64,000 bases of DNA from Zygaena filipendulae. Lineage: Eukaryota > Arthropoda > Insecta > Lepidoptera > Zygaenidae. A program made the translations under genes and the position numbers. Under the pieces are notes generated by a model that was not told the DNA's origin, did not search any database, and saw nothing but the letters and a program-made list of their open reading frames with translations. Shown here one piece after another: positions 57,401 to 61,318 of this stretch (position 1 is the first letter of the stretch; each line of letters opens with the position of its first letter). The stretch is taken from the NCBI GenBank assembly GCA_907165275.2, contig OU015651.1:14840501-14904500 (forward strand), in the 5' to 3' direction.

Positions 57401-59835
57401 TATTTACTTAATTAAATAAAAGTACATAATATTATTAGGTACAATAGTAGTAATTCATCGAACCATCCAGACCCAAGTGATTAATTACGGCTAGTTATAA
57501 CATTTTCTGGCATGTTTCAGTTAGGGTCGATTGATAGGCAAAAAAGGTTTGATGAACGCTAAAAAACATGACTGTTACAAACTGAAAGTGTTTCTGCTTT
57601 TTGGTAAATGGATCTATTTTTGGTGTTCCCTATTTTATTTCAATACAATGCTCAGGCTATTAAAAATATTTATGTTCATTAAGGTATGTATATTTAACTA
57701 GCTTCCCCTATGGTTTCACCTGCAGTAATTTCAGAGTTCCCGTGAGAATTTCGGAATAAGAACTACCCTATAACACTCAGGAACATTGTGGCATTGTATT
57801 AGTAAAAGAATTTTGAAAATCGGTTCAGTAGATCCAGAGATTACCCCCTACAACGCCACAAACTCACGAACTCACAAGCTTTACTCTTTTTAATATTATC
57901 CTACTATTATTGTTTGTTTTATCGCTTTAGTCTTGCAGATCGTTTTGTAGATATTCAGTAGCACTGTGAATAAAATGCTGTGGTACATGGTTAGTAAATA
58001 CTATTGTATATTTTATGATGCTGTAAAGCATTCTAAAGGACCCATTTATGATTCGACTCTTAGACAGTCCGGTTGAAAGTACTTTTTTTTCCACTATTTG
58101 AACACAGCTAGGAGGAACAATGGGCATGATGACTAAATTTTAATGTTTAGACTGTCTTGTAGATTAATAAAAAATATTGGATTGGGATTGAAGTATTTTT
58201 CTTTTTTTTACATACCTAGTCAAAAAGTAAAAGCAATACATTAAGTTGAAATTCCGTATGACGTCACAACGGGCTATTGTCTCATGGATTAAGATAAAAT
58301 GTATGAGAGGAATTTTTTTTTTTCAAAAAATCCCTATAAAATATTTTCTCAAATATGTAGTCTCCTAGGGCTCTCACTGCTTTTCTTCAGTGTAAATATT
58401 CATCTTACTTCGATAATATTATGGTAGCAAAGTTCACAGAGTATGCAGGTGAAGTTAATAAAAAAAGTAGATATTGGTAGGTACCAACCAAAACTCATTT
58501 CACTATAAAATTTATATCAATTGTTCTGATTTGAATCTTATTAGAAACAGATATACCTACCTAAGTTGTGAATATATTATACTAGCTGTGCCCTGCGGTT
58601 TCACAAGCGGTAATTTCAGAGTTCCCACAGAAATTCTGGGATAAAAAGTACCCTATGTCTCCCTGTACCCCTGACAATGTGCATGCCAAATTTCATCAAA
58701 ATTCGTTCATCTGTTTTTCCCTGATTGAGTAACAAATATCCAAACATCTAAACATCCAAACATCCACACTTTCACATTCATAATATTAGTAGGATAATAC
58801 TATAATAGTTCATTAGAACGTAATTATCATTAATTAATTTTAATATATATTATAGATATAAAAGAAAAAATTATTCTAATTTTGTTCTTTTTCATGTCTA
58901 CACCACAGCGTACTTACAATACAGTAATTAATATGATTGTACCACTGCTGTACCAAAACTGCAATGTATGAAACTTATCTTACTTTGGGAGTTTAGTAAT
59001 CTTACCTATGGCACAAGCTTTTCTAGTTTTAACTAGTACCTACTTTATAAGATAATTCTAATCCTTACATATTATAAAATAAAGTCCTCTGCCGCATCTG
59101 TCTGTCTGTCTGTTCACAATAAACTCAATAACTACTTAACAGATTTTCATGCAGTTTTCACCAATAGATAGAGTGATTCACGAGGAAGGTTTAGACATAT
59201 ATTTTATCCTGAAATTACTGCAGGAACTCTGAAATTACCACGGATGAAACCATGGGGAATGCTAGTTAGTATTATAAATGTGAATGTTAGTTTGTTTGTT
59301 ACGCTTTTAGGCCTTAACTACTCAACTAATCATCATGAAATTTTGCATGATGTAAGTACAGGAAAGGATATCAAAAAACCTTTCATTGAAAATACATTGT
59401 TCCCTAAGGTTACTTTTTTAGAGGGATGGAGATTTTTTTTTTTTTTTTTATTTATTAATCAATAAAAGTTACAATATACCGTTGATTATTATCTACAGCG
59501 CACATTTAAGCTCTTTCGAGTTTGTATTTGATTGACAAAATCTACATCTACGAGCAATGTTGCTGACAAGAGTTATCGCATAGGTACCTATAACTTACCC
59601 TATGAAATGGTTCATCATCACCGCAACCAGAGAACAGCTGCTCAAGCGCGATATCGTTGCGCTCGGCATCAGTAAGGAACGACTCCGTTTCTGCTGCTAC
59701 CAACCGCTGGTGCTGCAGCTTCACTGACCCCGTGTATATTGGGGTCGAAATATTTGGCGTGAACACATTAGCTTCCACACCCCCGAGCAAGGGTCTCGGT
59801 ATGTCTTCTTCCAACGACGGATCACCGTCTGACAT
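18228..59835 (-). CDS. Anoctamin (TMEM16 family) membrane protein, complete, 20 coding exons
   Basis: Joined minus-strand exons, in order: 59599-59835, 45990-46084, 43682-43810, 42763-42979, 41859-41924, 38797-38957, 38292-38460, 36831-36951, 35870-35981, 34614-34774, 32385-32521, 31003-31269, 29367-29570, 28666-28814, 28183-28268, 27396-27601, 26727-26890, 25880-25979, 24762-25008, 18228-18412. All junctions are GT-AG, phases match throughout, and the total is 3213 nt (1070 aa). Family motifs seen: [95 protein letters not shown] and [13 protein letters not shown]. Known for the family: dimeric ten-helix proteins acting as Ca2+-activated chloride channels and/or lipid scramblases. Which paralogue this is, and whether it conducts ions or scrambles lipid, cannot be told from sequence alone. 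Weakest joins: exon 1 to 2 (13.5-kb intron, an extra exon could be missed) and exon 19 to 20. Confidence 0.9.
18691..18928. repeat. Foldback MITE in anoctamin intron 19
   Basis: Arms of about 75 bp: CCGCACTCAGAGTCGACTTT … CTTAGTTAAGTAT … and the complement at 18850-18928. The inner arms (TTAATGTTAATTGCCATTTAA) also pair. Confidence 0.85.
19735..19937 (+). mobile_element. Helitron-like copy
   Basis: GTTTGTCCGCGATGGACTCC … TTTATCCCGGAATTCCCTCG … CGCGCGGGACAGCTAG before T. Same subtype as 25187-25350, opposite orientation. Confidence 0.75.
20640..20830. repeat. Foldback repeat with TGACGTCA ends
   Basis: GTGACGTCACTCCGTTAGTA and GGGCGTGTTCCGATATGCAC on the left; complements TACTAACGCAGTGACGTCAT and ATATCGGAACACACC on the right, order rearranged in the left arm. 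Confidence 0.6.
20831..21942. other. Intronic sequence, no feature seen
   Basis: Within anoctamin intron 19. Several ORFs of 60-75 codons but none with a recognisable motif or splice context. Confidence 0.45.
21945..22268. mobile_element. MITE family B copy, 324 bp, TA duplication
   Basis: Ends GGCTAGTTTCC and its complement with TA on both sides (21943-21944, 22269-22270); subterminal AGTCCGT and ACGGACT; two TGACGTCA-like motifs inside (22069, 22113 region). Best-preserved reference copy. Confidence 0.85.
22414..22688. mobile_element. MITE family B copy, TA duplication
   Basis: GGCTAGTTAACTAAATTTTA … complement of GGCATGTTGCTGGGGTATGA; TA at 22412-22413 and 22689-22690; contains GCGTGACGTCACGCC. 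Confidence 0.85.
23071..23345. repeat. Family E repeat, copy 1
   Basis: CTAGAGAGGACATGTAGGCG … AAAACATAACCATAAAGCG … TGTCCCTTCTATCTG. Aligns along its length to 49049-49325; ends are short imperfect inverted repeats (TAGAGAGGACAT / TAGAAGGGACAT). Confidence 0.7.
23939..24254. mobile_element. MITE family B copy
   Basis: ATGGGCATGTGGACTAATTT … ACGGACTAATTAGAATTTTG … ACATCCC; close relative of 34837 and 39709 copies. Confidence 0.8.
24365..24553. repeat. Foldback MITE
   Basis: Arms ACCTTTTGCACATTATAAGA AATTTTCTCGTGTCTTA and complement at 24511-24553. Lies 200 bp beyond the possible alternative stop of anoctamin exon 19. Confidence 0.75.
24762..25008 (-). CDS. Anoctamin exon 19 (end of last helix, Ala/Pro-rich tail, residues 928-1009)
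   Basis: [16 protein letters not shown] continues the last helix from exon 18, followed by a charged segment ([16 protein letters not shown]) and a very GC-rich Ala/Pro-rich stretch. The donor CAG|GTCTCG at 24761 gives phase 1, exactly what exon 20 needs. Without splicing here the frame runs seven more codons to TAA at 24736-24738, giving a short alternative end (HSTPV). Upper boundary certain; lower boundary inferred. Confidence 0.85.
25187..25350 (-). mobile_element. Helitron-like copy
   Basis: TAGCTGTTCCCCGCATTAAT … TTCCCGCGGGAATTCCGGGA … TTCAGTAGTTTCGGAGTCCA. A shorter 3' fragment of another copy precedes it at 25095-25165. Confidence 0.7.
25452..25573. repeat. Palindromic MITE 1
   Basis: GGGCTAAGATGCGCAACACG … ATTCTCGTCGACA and its complement; the left arm lacks a 13-bp piece (GAGTCATTTTATC) present in the right. 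Confidence 0.85.
25606..25830. repeat. Palindromic MITE 2, same family
   Basis: Starts AGCTAGGATGCGCAACATGA, ends TCATGTTGCGCATCCTAGCT. Ends 50 bp from the donor of anoctamin exon 18. Confidence 0.8.
25880..25979 (-). CDS. Anoctamin exon 18 (residues 894-927)
   Basis: Encodes [20 protein letters not shown] and [11 protein letters not shown]. The Y..W...WH...ARFAFVV.FE pattern is the last membrane helix in the family. The acceptor GCGCAG lies in a CG/CA dinucleotide tract. Donor GTGACG, phase 0. Confidence 0.95.
25980..26014. repeat. (CG)n/(CA)n tract at exon 18 acceptor
   Basis: CTGCGCGCGCGCACACATAC ACACATACACACAC begins at the acceptor itself. Confidence 0.85.
26057..26386. mobile_element. 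MITE family B copy
   Basis: GGGCTTGTCGACCAAATTTT … GCGTGACGTCACGCCGCGC … ACAAGACGGACTAAATAGAA … ACCAAGGC. Confidence 0.8.
26585..26717. repeat. 21-bp minisatellite, about 6 copies, at exon 17 donor
   Basis: Unit GGGTAGAGGCAGGCAGTGGG C. It ends about 10 bp from the exon 17 donor (26725-26726). Confidence 0.9.
26727..26890 (-). CDS. Anoctamin exon 17 (eighth helix and loop, residues 840-893)
   Basis: Encodes [20 protein letters not shown] and [31 protein letters not shown] is the conserved eighth-helix acidic motif; NHT and NVT are possible extracellular N-glycosylation sites. Acceptor GTCCAG, donor GTGAGA, end phase 2. A 21-bp minisatellite begins about 10 nt past the donor. Confidence 0.96.
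27356..27391. repeat. (GGTGGGC)n tract at exon 16 donor
   Basis: GGTGGGCGGTGGGCGGTGGG CGGCGGTGGGC, directly next to the donor GTGAGT (complement at 27390-27395). Confidence 0.85.
27396..27601 (-). CDS. Anoctamin exon 16 (seventh helix and start of eighth, residues 771-839)
   Basis: Encodes [40 protein letters not shown] and [36 protein letters not shown] is the best-conserved anoctamin motif and lies in the Ca2+-binding helix. Donor GTGAGT is flanked by a (GGTGGGC)n tract; a CAGTA satellite starts about 40 nt beyond the acceptor. Confidence 0.97.
27637..27970. repeat. CAGTA/CAGTC pentanucleotide satellite
   Basis: About 65 units of CAGTA with interspersed CAGTC, CAGTG and single changes. 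The middle (27735-27810) is pure CAGTA. Lies in intron 15, about 40 bp from the exon 16 acceptor. Confidence 0.95.
28183..28268 (-). CDS. Anoctamin exon 15 (residues 742-770)
   Basis: Encodes [20 protein letters not shown] and FPEYLEM. An acidic cytoplasmic connector with the expected ..W..D..L....GLF.EYLEM pattern. Acceptor CCACAG, donor GTAAGC, end phase 1. Confidence 0.93.
28666..28814 (-). CDS. Anoctamin exon 14 (sixth helix, residues 693-741)
   Basis: Encodes [40 protein letters not shown] and VLRTIGRKK. It corresponds to the helix whose Asn/Glu residues help bind Ca2+ in characterised family members; N and E are present in INTIVE. Acceptor GTGCAG, donor GTGAGT, end phase 2. Confidence 0.95.
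29030..29078 (+). repeat. Short Helitron-like 3' end
   Basis: TTTTTATCCCGGAATTCCGC … CCACGGGGCACAGCTAG before T. Confidence 0.6.
29367..29570 (-). CDS. Anoctamin exon 13 (fifth helix, residues 625-692)
   Basis: Encodes [40 protein letters not shown] and [17 protein letters not shown]. The [19 protein letters not shown] motif is near-invariant in anoctamins. The acceptor GCGCAG abuts a GC-rich tandem repeat. Donor GTCAGT, phase 0. Confidence 0.97.
29575..29758. repeat. GC-rich 8/16-bp tandem repeat at exon 13 acceptor
   Basis: Units GCGAGCGGGGGA and GCGGGGGA in mixed order. It starts 5 bp from the acceptor, so the minus-strand pyrimidine tract is repeat-made. Confidence 0.9.
29944..30150 (-). 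mobile_element. Helitron-like copy, diverged
   Basis: CTAGCTTTCCCCGCGGCAAT … ATCCGTTCAGTAGTAAAGTT … CAGACAGACAGACGC. Confidence 0.6.
30335..30966 (+). mobile_element. Family F repeat (GTGCGAGTCGGACTCG), copy 1
   Basis: Starts GCCAAGTGCGAGTCGGACTC, carries a GACAGACAGACAGACA tract and ends GGCTACGGAACCCTAAAA. The opposite-orientation copy is at 54152-54484. Confidence 0.7.
31003..31269 (-). CDS. Anoctamin exon 12 (third and fourth helices, residues 536-624)
   Basis: Largest exon (267 nt). Encodes [17 protein letters not shown], a long hydrophobic segment ([20 protein letters not shown]) and [15 protein letters not shown]. Acceptor GTTGCAG, donor GTGAGT, phase 0. Confidence 0.95.
31362..31695. 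mobile_element. Family C repeat copy
   Basis: Near-identical to 4553-4890 from TTTTCATTACTCATACTCGG to ATAATGTACTATT. Lies just past the acceptor side of anoctamin exon 12. Confidence 0.8.
32385..32521 (-). CDS. Anoctamin exon 11 (residues 490-535)
   Basis: Encodes [20 protein letters not shown] and [18 protein letters not shown]....THRWDL is a family hallmark after the second helix. The acceptor CCCCCCAG is followed within a few bases upstream by a 1.3-kb minisatellite that supplies the pyrimidine tract. Donor GTGCGG, phase 0. Confidence 0.95.
32523..33800. repeat. 1.28-kb compound minisatellite at exon 11 acceptor
   Basis: First part (to about 32930): 33-bp units containing GGGATAGAGTTGAGATTGAG. 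Second part (to 33800): mostly 28-bp units containing CGGAATAAAGATCGAGGGGA. All share GGGGAAACACAC, so both come from one ancestral unit. Long ORFs in most frames are a by-product. Confidence 0.95.
34614..34774 (-). CDS. Anoctamin exon 10 (cysteine-rich loop and second helix, residues 436-489)
   Basis: Encodes [40 protein letters not shown] and [14 protein letters not shown]. The five closely placed cysteines match the disulphide-bonded first extracellular loop of anoctamins; NST is a possible N-glycosylation site. Acceptor TTATCAG, donor GTGAGC, end phase 1. Confidence 0.95.
34837..35146. mobile_element. MITE family B copy
   Basis: ATGTGGACTAATTTTTATTT … GCGTGACGTCACTATTCTGA … GACGGACTAATTAGAATTTT … ACATCCC; lacks AACGGCGA found in its relatives at 23939 and 39709. 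Confidence 0.8.
35233..35330. repeat. Foldback GC-rich element
   Basis: CAGTCTCGGCGGCGGCGG … CGCGCCGCCGAGACTGCAG; shares ATTGGTAGACAACATAAG with the larger palindrome at 53709-53953. Confidence 0.7.
35345..35600 (-). mobile_element. Helitron-like copy (first subtype)
   Basis: GGAGTCCCCGCGGGAATGCC, GTACCCTATGTCACTCAAGA, CTCACAAACTTTACCTCTTT, ending TATAATATTAGTATAGA. Confidence 0.7.
35608..35824 (-). mobile_element. Helitron-like copy, 217 bp, complete ends
   Basis: Minus strand starts TCCTACTAATATTATAAAGG and ends with the hairpin CGCGGGTGAAACCGCG and GGGGCACAGAGCTAG, inserted between A and T. No target duplication. Confidence 0.85.
35870..35981 (-). CDS. Anoctamin exon 9 (first membrane helix, residues 399-435)
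   Basis: [20 protein letters not shown] followed by [17 protein letters not shown]: the first transmembrane segment in the form typical of the family. Acceptor CCTCCAG, donor GTACGC, end phase 2. Confidence 0.95.
36027..36269. mobile_element. MITE family A copy with ATTT duplication
   Basis: GGACGCAGATAAGCAATAAC … CTATTGCTTATCTATGTCC, flanked by ATTT (36023-36026, 36270-36273). 45 bp upstream of the exon 9 acceptor. Confidence 0.88.
36287..36490. repeat. MITE family B copy, right part missing
   Basis: ATGGGCATGTTGACTAAATT … GCGTGACGTCACTAACCGGT … TTTAATGCGCTTTATTC, then unrelated sequence. Confidence 0.75.
36831..36951 (-). CDS. Anoctamin exon 8 (residues 359-398)
   Basis: Encodes [20 protein letters not shown] and [19 protein letters not shown]. 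The R.LL..WA and [19 protein letters not shown] (joined with exon 9) signature leads into the first membrane helix. Donor GTGAGG, end phase 1. Confidence 0.95.
37000..37127 (-). repeat. Helitron-like fragment bordering a minisatellite
   Basis: GCTTCACCCGCGGTAATTTC … TAGGTTCAGTAGTTTTTGCG, then the 28-bp array starts where GTGA… would follow. Confidence 0.65.
37128..37733. repeat. 28-bp minisatellite, about 21.5 copies
   Basis: Unit CACCTGGCTGCGTACGTACA ACACCTGG, with few single-base variants. CGTACGTACG and CACCTGG arms make each unit partly self-complementary. In intron 7. Confidence 0.95.
38292..38460 (-). CDS. Anoctamin exon 7 (residues 302-358)
   Basis: Encodes [20 protein letters not shown], then [20 protein letters not shown] and D. 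The RSRIV..IL and [12 protein letters not shown] blocks are strongly conserved just ahead of the membrane core. Acceptor GGCCAG, donor GTGAGT, phase 0. Confidence 0.95.
38529..38776 (-). mobile_element. Helitron-like copy, same subtype as 3097-3405
   Basis: GCCCCACGGTTTCACCCGCG … CCCTTTTTTGTGGTTGGTTA … TTATTATAGTATAGA. It sits 20 bp from the exon 6 donor. Confidence 0.75.
38797..38957 (-). CDS. Anoctamin exon 6 (residues 249-301)
   Basis: Encodes [20 protein letters not shown], then [20 protein letters not shown] and DKEFL. Acceptor CGCCCAG, donor GTGAGT, end phase 2. Cytoplasmic dimerisation region. Confidence 0.9.
39221..39324. mobile_element. Tiny TA-flanked mariner-like MITE
   Basis: CAGTCAGCTGCAGAAATA and complement of CAGTCAGCAGCACGAATAAA, TA on both sides (39219-39220, 39325-39326). 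Confidence 0.75.
39594..39703. mobile_element. Tiny TA-flanked mariner-like MITE 2
   Basis: CACTGGTGGACAAATAAATT and complement of CACTGGCGAGCAATTAAAAT, TA on both sides. MITE B starts five bases later. Confidence 0.7.
39709..40040. mobile_element. MITE family B copy
   Basis: ATGGGCATGTTGACTAATTT … GCGTGACGTCACTATTCTGA … ACGTCACGACCTCC … AACATCCC. Near-identical to 23939 and 34837. Confidence 0.82.
40334..40630 (-). mobile_element. Helitron-like composite copy
   Basis: CTAGCTGTGATCG, GATCCCGCAGGAATTCCGGA, then a second internal CGTGCGGGAATTCCGGGATA at 40482, so two units are fused. Confidence 0.6.
41464..41637 (-). mobile_element. Helitron-like copy
   Basis: CTAGCTGTTCGCTGCGGTTT … GATCGGTTGAGCCGTTAAGG … TAATAAGGA. 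About 220 bp from exon 5. Confidence 0.7.
41859..41924 (-). CDS. Anoctamin exon 5 (residues 227-248)
   Basis: 22 codons, [20 protein letters not shown] then MK, between acceptor TTTTCCAG and donor GTGTGT. It matches the conserved segment where anoctamins read roughly 'aPw.vL..yaE.l.lrmP'. Too short to be found by length alone. Confidence 0.92.
42261..42614. mobile_element. Family D repeat, most complete copy
   Basis: TATACAACGTGTTAATGAA at both ends in inverted orientation; centre GCTGCGGGCGGCGTACGCGT. In intron 4, about 150 bp from exon 4. Confidence 0.8.
42763..42979 (-). CDS. Anoctamin exon 4 (dimerisation region start, residues 154-226)
   Basis: Encodes [20 protein letters not shown] and later [10 protein letters not shown]. 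The [14 protein letters not shown] block is the classic opening of the anoctamin cytoplasmic dimerisation domain. The acceptor (ACCGAAG at 42980-42986) has a weak pyrimidine tract. Donor GTGACC, phase 0. Confidence 0.92.
43682..43810 (-). CDS. Anoctamin exon 3 (about residues 111-153)
   Basis: Acceptor TTACAG, donor GTAAGT. It enters in phase 2, completing an Arg codon with exon 2. Encodes a Gly/Ser/Pro-rich linker with [15 protein letters not shown]; the GDSP unit is directly duplicated. GC-rich, unlike the flanking introns. Such linkers are often spliced alternatively in this family (inference; length 129 nt is a multiple of 3, so skipping keeps the frame). Confidence 0.75.
45082..45270 (-). 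mobile_element. Helitron-like copy
   Basis: CTAGCTGTACG, CTACGGGAATTCCGGGATAA, CATCCAAACATCCAAACATC, end complement of TCCCACTAATATTATAAA. Confidence 0.8.
45284..45520 (+). mobile_element. Helitron-like copy, second subtype
   Basis: Starts TCTATACATATAAAATG between A and T context, ends AACCGCGCGGGACGGCTAG before T; inside GGTGTGTTCTTTGTGTGACG. Confidence 0.75.
45578..45642. repeat. Perfect 30-bp hairpin
   Basis: CCTCTATGTTTGCGCTGTCT (start of left arm, 45578-45607) pairs without mismatch with 45613-45642; loop of 5 nt. Bounded by GTTCCCGAGGAA and GGGAACAGCTAG, Helitron-like end pieces. Confidence 0.9.
45990..46084 (-). CDS. Anoctamin exon 2 (about residues 80-110)
   Basis: Acceptor CGCAG precedes an open stretch reading [18 protein letters not shown] and on to QDLPTD. 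Donor GTTAGT, end phase 2. Low-complexity acidic cytoplasmic segment; assigned because its phases fit exons 1 and 3 exactly. Confidence 0.7.
47332..48935 (+). mobile_element. Tc1/mariner-type transposon, 1604 bp, nearly intact (DD35E)
   Basis: Perfect 26-bp terminal inverted repeats at 47332-47357 and 48910-48935 (starting CAGTCGCGGAATGAAAAGG), flanked on both sides by TA (47330-47331, 48936-48937). It encloses one transposase frame. Sits in anoctamin intron 1, in the opposite orientation to that gene. The perfect ends suggest a recent insertion. Confidence 0.95.
47643..48653 (+). pseudogene. Tc1/mariner DD35E transposase with one in-frame stop
   Basis: Starts [20 protein letters not shown] (ATG at 47643). 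N-terminal helix-turn-helix region ([19 protein letters not shown]) followed by a GRRP motif typical of these proteins. Catalytic residues: D145 (FTDEKCF), D238 (VQDNARTH), E274 (NPIENLW), with 35 residues between the last two. A TAG at 48393-48395 (codon 251) interrupts the frame, which then continues to GGYTSY and TAA; no frameshift is present. Length (336 codons) is normal for the superfamily. As read it would end before the last catalytic residue and be inactive. Confidence 0.93.
49049..49325. repeat. Family E repeat, copy 2
   Basis: CTAGAGAGGTCATGCAGGCG … ACATAACCAAATGGCGTTAA … GTGTCCCTTCTATCTA; see 23071-23345. Confidence 0.7.
50391..50660. repeat. 16-bp tandem array, copy 1
   Basis: About ten units of AATTCGCAAATGGTCC. 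Flanks CGTTCAGGCGCATTTCGTCC and GATAAGTTTCGTTATTTTTA recur, inverted, at 51940-52190. Confidence 0.85.
51440..51625. repeat. 16-bp tandem array, copy 2 (inverted)
   Basis: Units GGACCATTTGCGAATT, with one degenerate gap near 51560-51585. Followed by CACACCGGCAGAATTAGCGG, which recurs inverted at 52204-52236. Confidence 0.85.
51940..52245. repeat. 16-bp tandem array, copy 3 (inverted) with flank
   Basis: Near mirror image of copy 1: AGTAATCTTCTTAATAATAA, then GGACCATTTGCGAATT units, then GCGCCTGAACGG. Confidence 0.85.
53709..53953. repeat. Large palindrome with about 115-bp arms
   Basis: Left arm: GGCGTAAATCGAGTTTAAAC, AGGGCGGCGCCGCAGTCTCG, ATGGTAGACAACATAAGAAA, GGCCACAGCT. The right arm (53834-53953) is the near-complement. 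Very GC-rich centre. Confidence 0.9.
54152..54484 (-). mobile_element. Family F repeat, copy 2
   Basis: TTCCGTATCCAAAGGGTAAA … GTCCGTCCGTCTTCTGTCTA … GCGAGTCCGACTCGCACTTG GCC. Same family as 30335-30966. Confidence 0.75.
54668..54966. mobile_element. MITE family B copy
   Basis: TTTTCAGTCCGTCGTAG … GCGTGACGTCACAACCCGGT … GACGTCACGAGTCC … ACGTGTCTATTATTTTT. Confidence 0.75.
55220..55530 (+). mobile_element. Helitron-like second subtype, long copy
   Basis: CTGACTGATCTATCAACGCA … AACCCCTAAGGGGATGAAAA GGG … CACGCGCACGAAGTCGCGGA; 3' end altered (AAGCTAAT). Confidence 0.6.
55607..56222 (+). mobile_element. hAT-type element, 616 bp, with 8-bp target duplication
   Basis: 12-bp terminal inverted repeats TAACGTGACCAT (55607-55618; complement 56211-56222) flanked by the 8-bp duplication AGTATAAC (55599-55606 and 56223-56230). 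8-bp duplications are diagnostic of hAT. Inside are two diverged copies of a roughly 80-bp unit rich in TCCCGTTTTG (55620-55775) and the end of a transposase frame. Confidence 0.9.
55785..56084 (+). pseudogene. hAT transposase C-terminal (dimerisation) fragment, frameshifted
   Basis: Reads [19 protein letters not shown] then [20 protein letters not shown] and [12 protein letters not shown]. The [13 protein letters not shown] block is the hAT C-terminal dimerisation motif. Near 55970 the frame shifts by one base and resumes as [20 protein letters not shown] to a stop at 56082-56084. No BED finger or catalytic region is present, so this is a deletion derivative of a larger element. Confidence 0.85.
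56231..56345 (+). repeat. tRNA-derived SINE fragment interrupted by the hAT element
   Basis: Contains a B-box-like GGGTTCGATTCTC at about 56254-56266. Removing the hAT element and one AGTATAAC rejoins CATTGCAGTATAAC to GCCGCTTCACAAACAAGAGA, giving a tRNA-like head. The family name is unknown. Confidence 0.5.
56719..56961. mobile_element. MITE family A copy with ATTT duplication
   Basis: GGACATAGATAAGCAACAGT … TTACTTATCTGCGTCC, flanked by ATTT (56715-56718, 56962-56965). Opposite orientation to 57090. Confidence 0.88.
57090..57325. mobile_element. MITE family A copy with AAAT duplication
   Basis: GGACGCAGATAAGCAATAAC … TTGCTTATCTATGTCT, flanked by AAAT (57086-57089, 57326-57329). Confidence 0.88.
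57698..57900 (-). mobile_element. Helitron-like copy
   Basis: CTAGCTTCCCCTATGGTTTC … ATCGGTTCAGTAGATCCAGA … CTTTTTAATATTATC. Confidence 0.75.
58121..58270. repeat. MITE family B fragment
   Basis: ATGGGCATGATGACTAAATT … CGTATGACGTCACAACGGGC, then breaks off. Confidence 0.65.
58582..58794 (-). mobile_element. Helitron-like copy, complete ends
   Basis: CTAGCTGTGCCCTGCGGTTT … AACATCTAAACATCCAAACA … complement of TCCTACTAATATTATGAA. Confidence 0.82.
59062..59265 (+). mobile_element. Helitron-like copy 330 bp downstream of exon 1
   Basis: TCCTTACATATTATAAAATA … CGGATGAAACCATGGGGAAT GCTAG before T. It is in the intron right after the first coding exon. Confidence 0.75.
59599..59835 (-). CDS. Anoctamin exon 1 (N-terminal, residues 1-79)
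   Basis: Starts at the ATG at 59835-59833 ([17 protein letters not shown]); the codon before it is GTG, so this is the first ATG in the open frame. It ends in GDDEPFHR followed by donor GTAAGT, phase 0. The peptide is acidic and has no membrane segment, as expected for the cytoplasmic N-terminus of an anoctamin. Membership rests on phase, strand and order rather than on a recognised motif. Confidence 0.75.
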
Positions 59836-60245
59836 CACATAGAACCGATAATGTACCTCTAGTCTTTAGTTTGCACTTTTCCGAAGAACAGTTTATTTAT
59901 ATAGTGACTACAAACTGGAGTTTATAACCGTAATATAATATTATGTTATCTATGATGATTACTCATAAAACCACACATCCTCTTTGCACTTAAATAATTA
60001 CCTAGTAATAATAAAATAAATTATAATACTATTACTTCTGTTCCGACTTAGGACAAAAAAATTCTAGCAAAAATCAAAATCCAAATCATTACACATACAC
60101 AAATTAACTAGACATATGTCTAAAGCACAAATTAACTAGAGAGACATGTCTAAAGAATCATTATAAAAAGTCATAAAAAGTACTCTGTGATCCAAATCAA
60201 AGAAGGAATGAATGATATGAAATGAATGACTATATTTCTTTTTCT
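59836..60245. other. Region just upstream of the anoctamin start codon
   Basis: 410 bp between the first ATG and a Harbinger-like MITE. It should hold 5'UTR and perhaps the promoter, but I could not place a TATA box, initiator or upstream exon with confidence. It contains a partly repeated motif TTAACTAGACATATGTCT (about 60104-60155), also seen twice at 52996-53048. Confidence 0.4.
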
Positions 60246-60248
60246 TTA

Positions 60249-60853
60249 AGCGTGTACCAGACTGTTGTAAACAAGCCCAAAACGGAAGTTTCCAACAGTA
60301 GTTTAAAACAGTGCGGACGGTTGTTTGCAACGAAATTTCTGTTTCTTTTCCACGACCTTGGTTTGTGGGCACGCGTTGGAAACTTGCTGCGATCTCACCG
60401 GCGGCCCGCTGTGTGGACGTTTGTTGTAAACCACGCAAGCGCACTAAGCGCAGTTGAGTGGCAGCATGCACGGGGAGAGCTCTCGCGTAGAGTAATTTAT
60501 TTATTCGCGCGCGTACGTAAATATTCTTATCGAGTTTACCGACCTCTATAGAGATCTGCCGTATCTCTGGGACCTCTCAATCCCAAAAAAAATTGTGTGG
60601 GAATATTTTATTTTATATTTTCTCTTTTTTTTTCTCAATTGCACTCAAAAGAGTAAAAGCCACATCAACTGTTTGAATTTTTGAAAGGCAAGGACCCATT
60701 GCAAAGATGTTTCCGATGTGAGGGACAAAAGCACACTGAAGTTGGAGCCTTGTTGACAACAAGTGTGAACGGAAACACCAACGGCGGTTAAAACCAACCT
60801 CCCGCCAAGGTGACTTTGCGGAGAGGCTTGTTTACAACAGTCTGGTACACGCT
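60249..60853. mobile_element. Harbinger-like MITE 1, 605 bp, TTA target duplication
   Basis: Perfect 29-bp terminal inverted repeats beginning AGCGTGTACCAGACTGTTG at both ends, flanked by TTA (60246-60248 and 60854-60856). No transposase. 3-bp TTA/TAA duplications are typical of PIF/Harbinger. It lies about 410 bp upstream of the anoctamin start codon. Confidence 0.8.
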
Positions 60854-60962
60854 TTAGACTTATGGCTGGTTTACACTTCCATAAAAAGTAGGTAAGTAAA
60901 AAACCACGTTTGGACGCCGGCCGGCAAGTAAGTGATTATGTAGCAAGTAGCAGCGATGTTTA

Positions 60963-61318
60963 CAGCGATGATAGCTCAGTGGTTAGTGCGTTCAGATTAA
61001 ACGCCGCAAGGTGTAGGTTCAAATCCTAACAATGAGCTTGAGCTGTCGGTGAAGGAAAACATCGTGAGGAAACCATAGCATGGTGGTAGAGCGCTCTCTA
61101 GTGCCCGGCTGGCTAGCTACCACCTTCAAGTTGCAAATCTGTCGCCAAGCACCTAACGGTGTGTTCCGGCAGCCCCACTTGAAAGCCAGTTCCCATCCCC
61201 ATTCCAGGTCGGCAACGCACCTGCATGCCTTCTGGTGTTGCAGATGTCTATGGGCGGCGGTAATCACTTACCATCAGGTGTACCACTTGCCCGTTTGCCC
61301 CCTATGACATAAAAAAAA
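60963..61318 (+). mobile_element. tRNA-headed SINE with a non-LTR retrotransposon tail
   Basis: Pol III promoter boxes: A box TAGCTCAGTGG (60972-60982) and B box GGTTCAAATCC (61016-61026), spaced as in a tRNA gene. The last 110 bp (GGCAACGCACCTGCATGCCT onward, ending in a short A run at 61311-61318) closely matches the tail of the retrotransposon fragment at 12200-12308. Confidence 0.85.
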
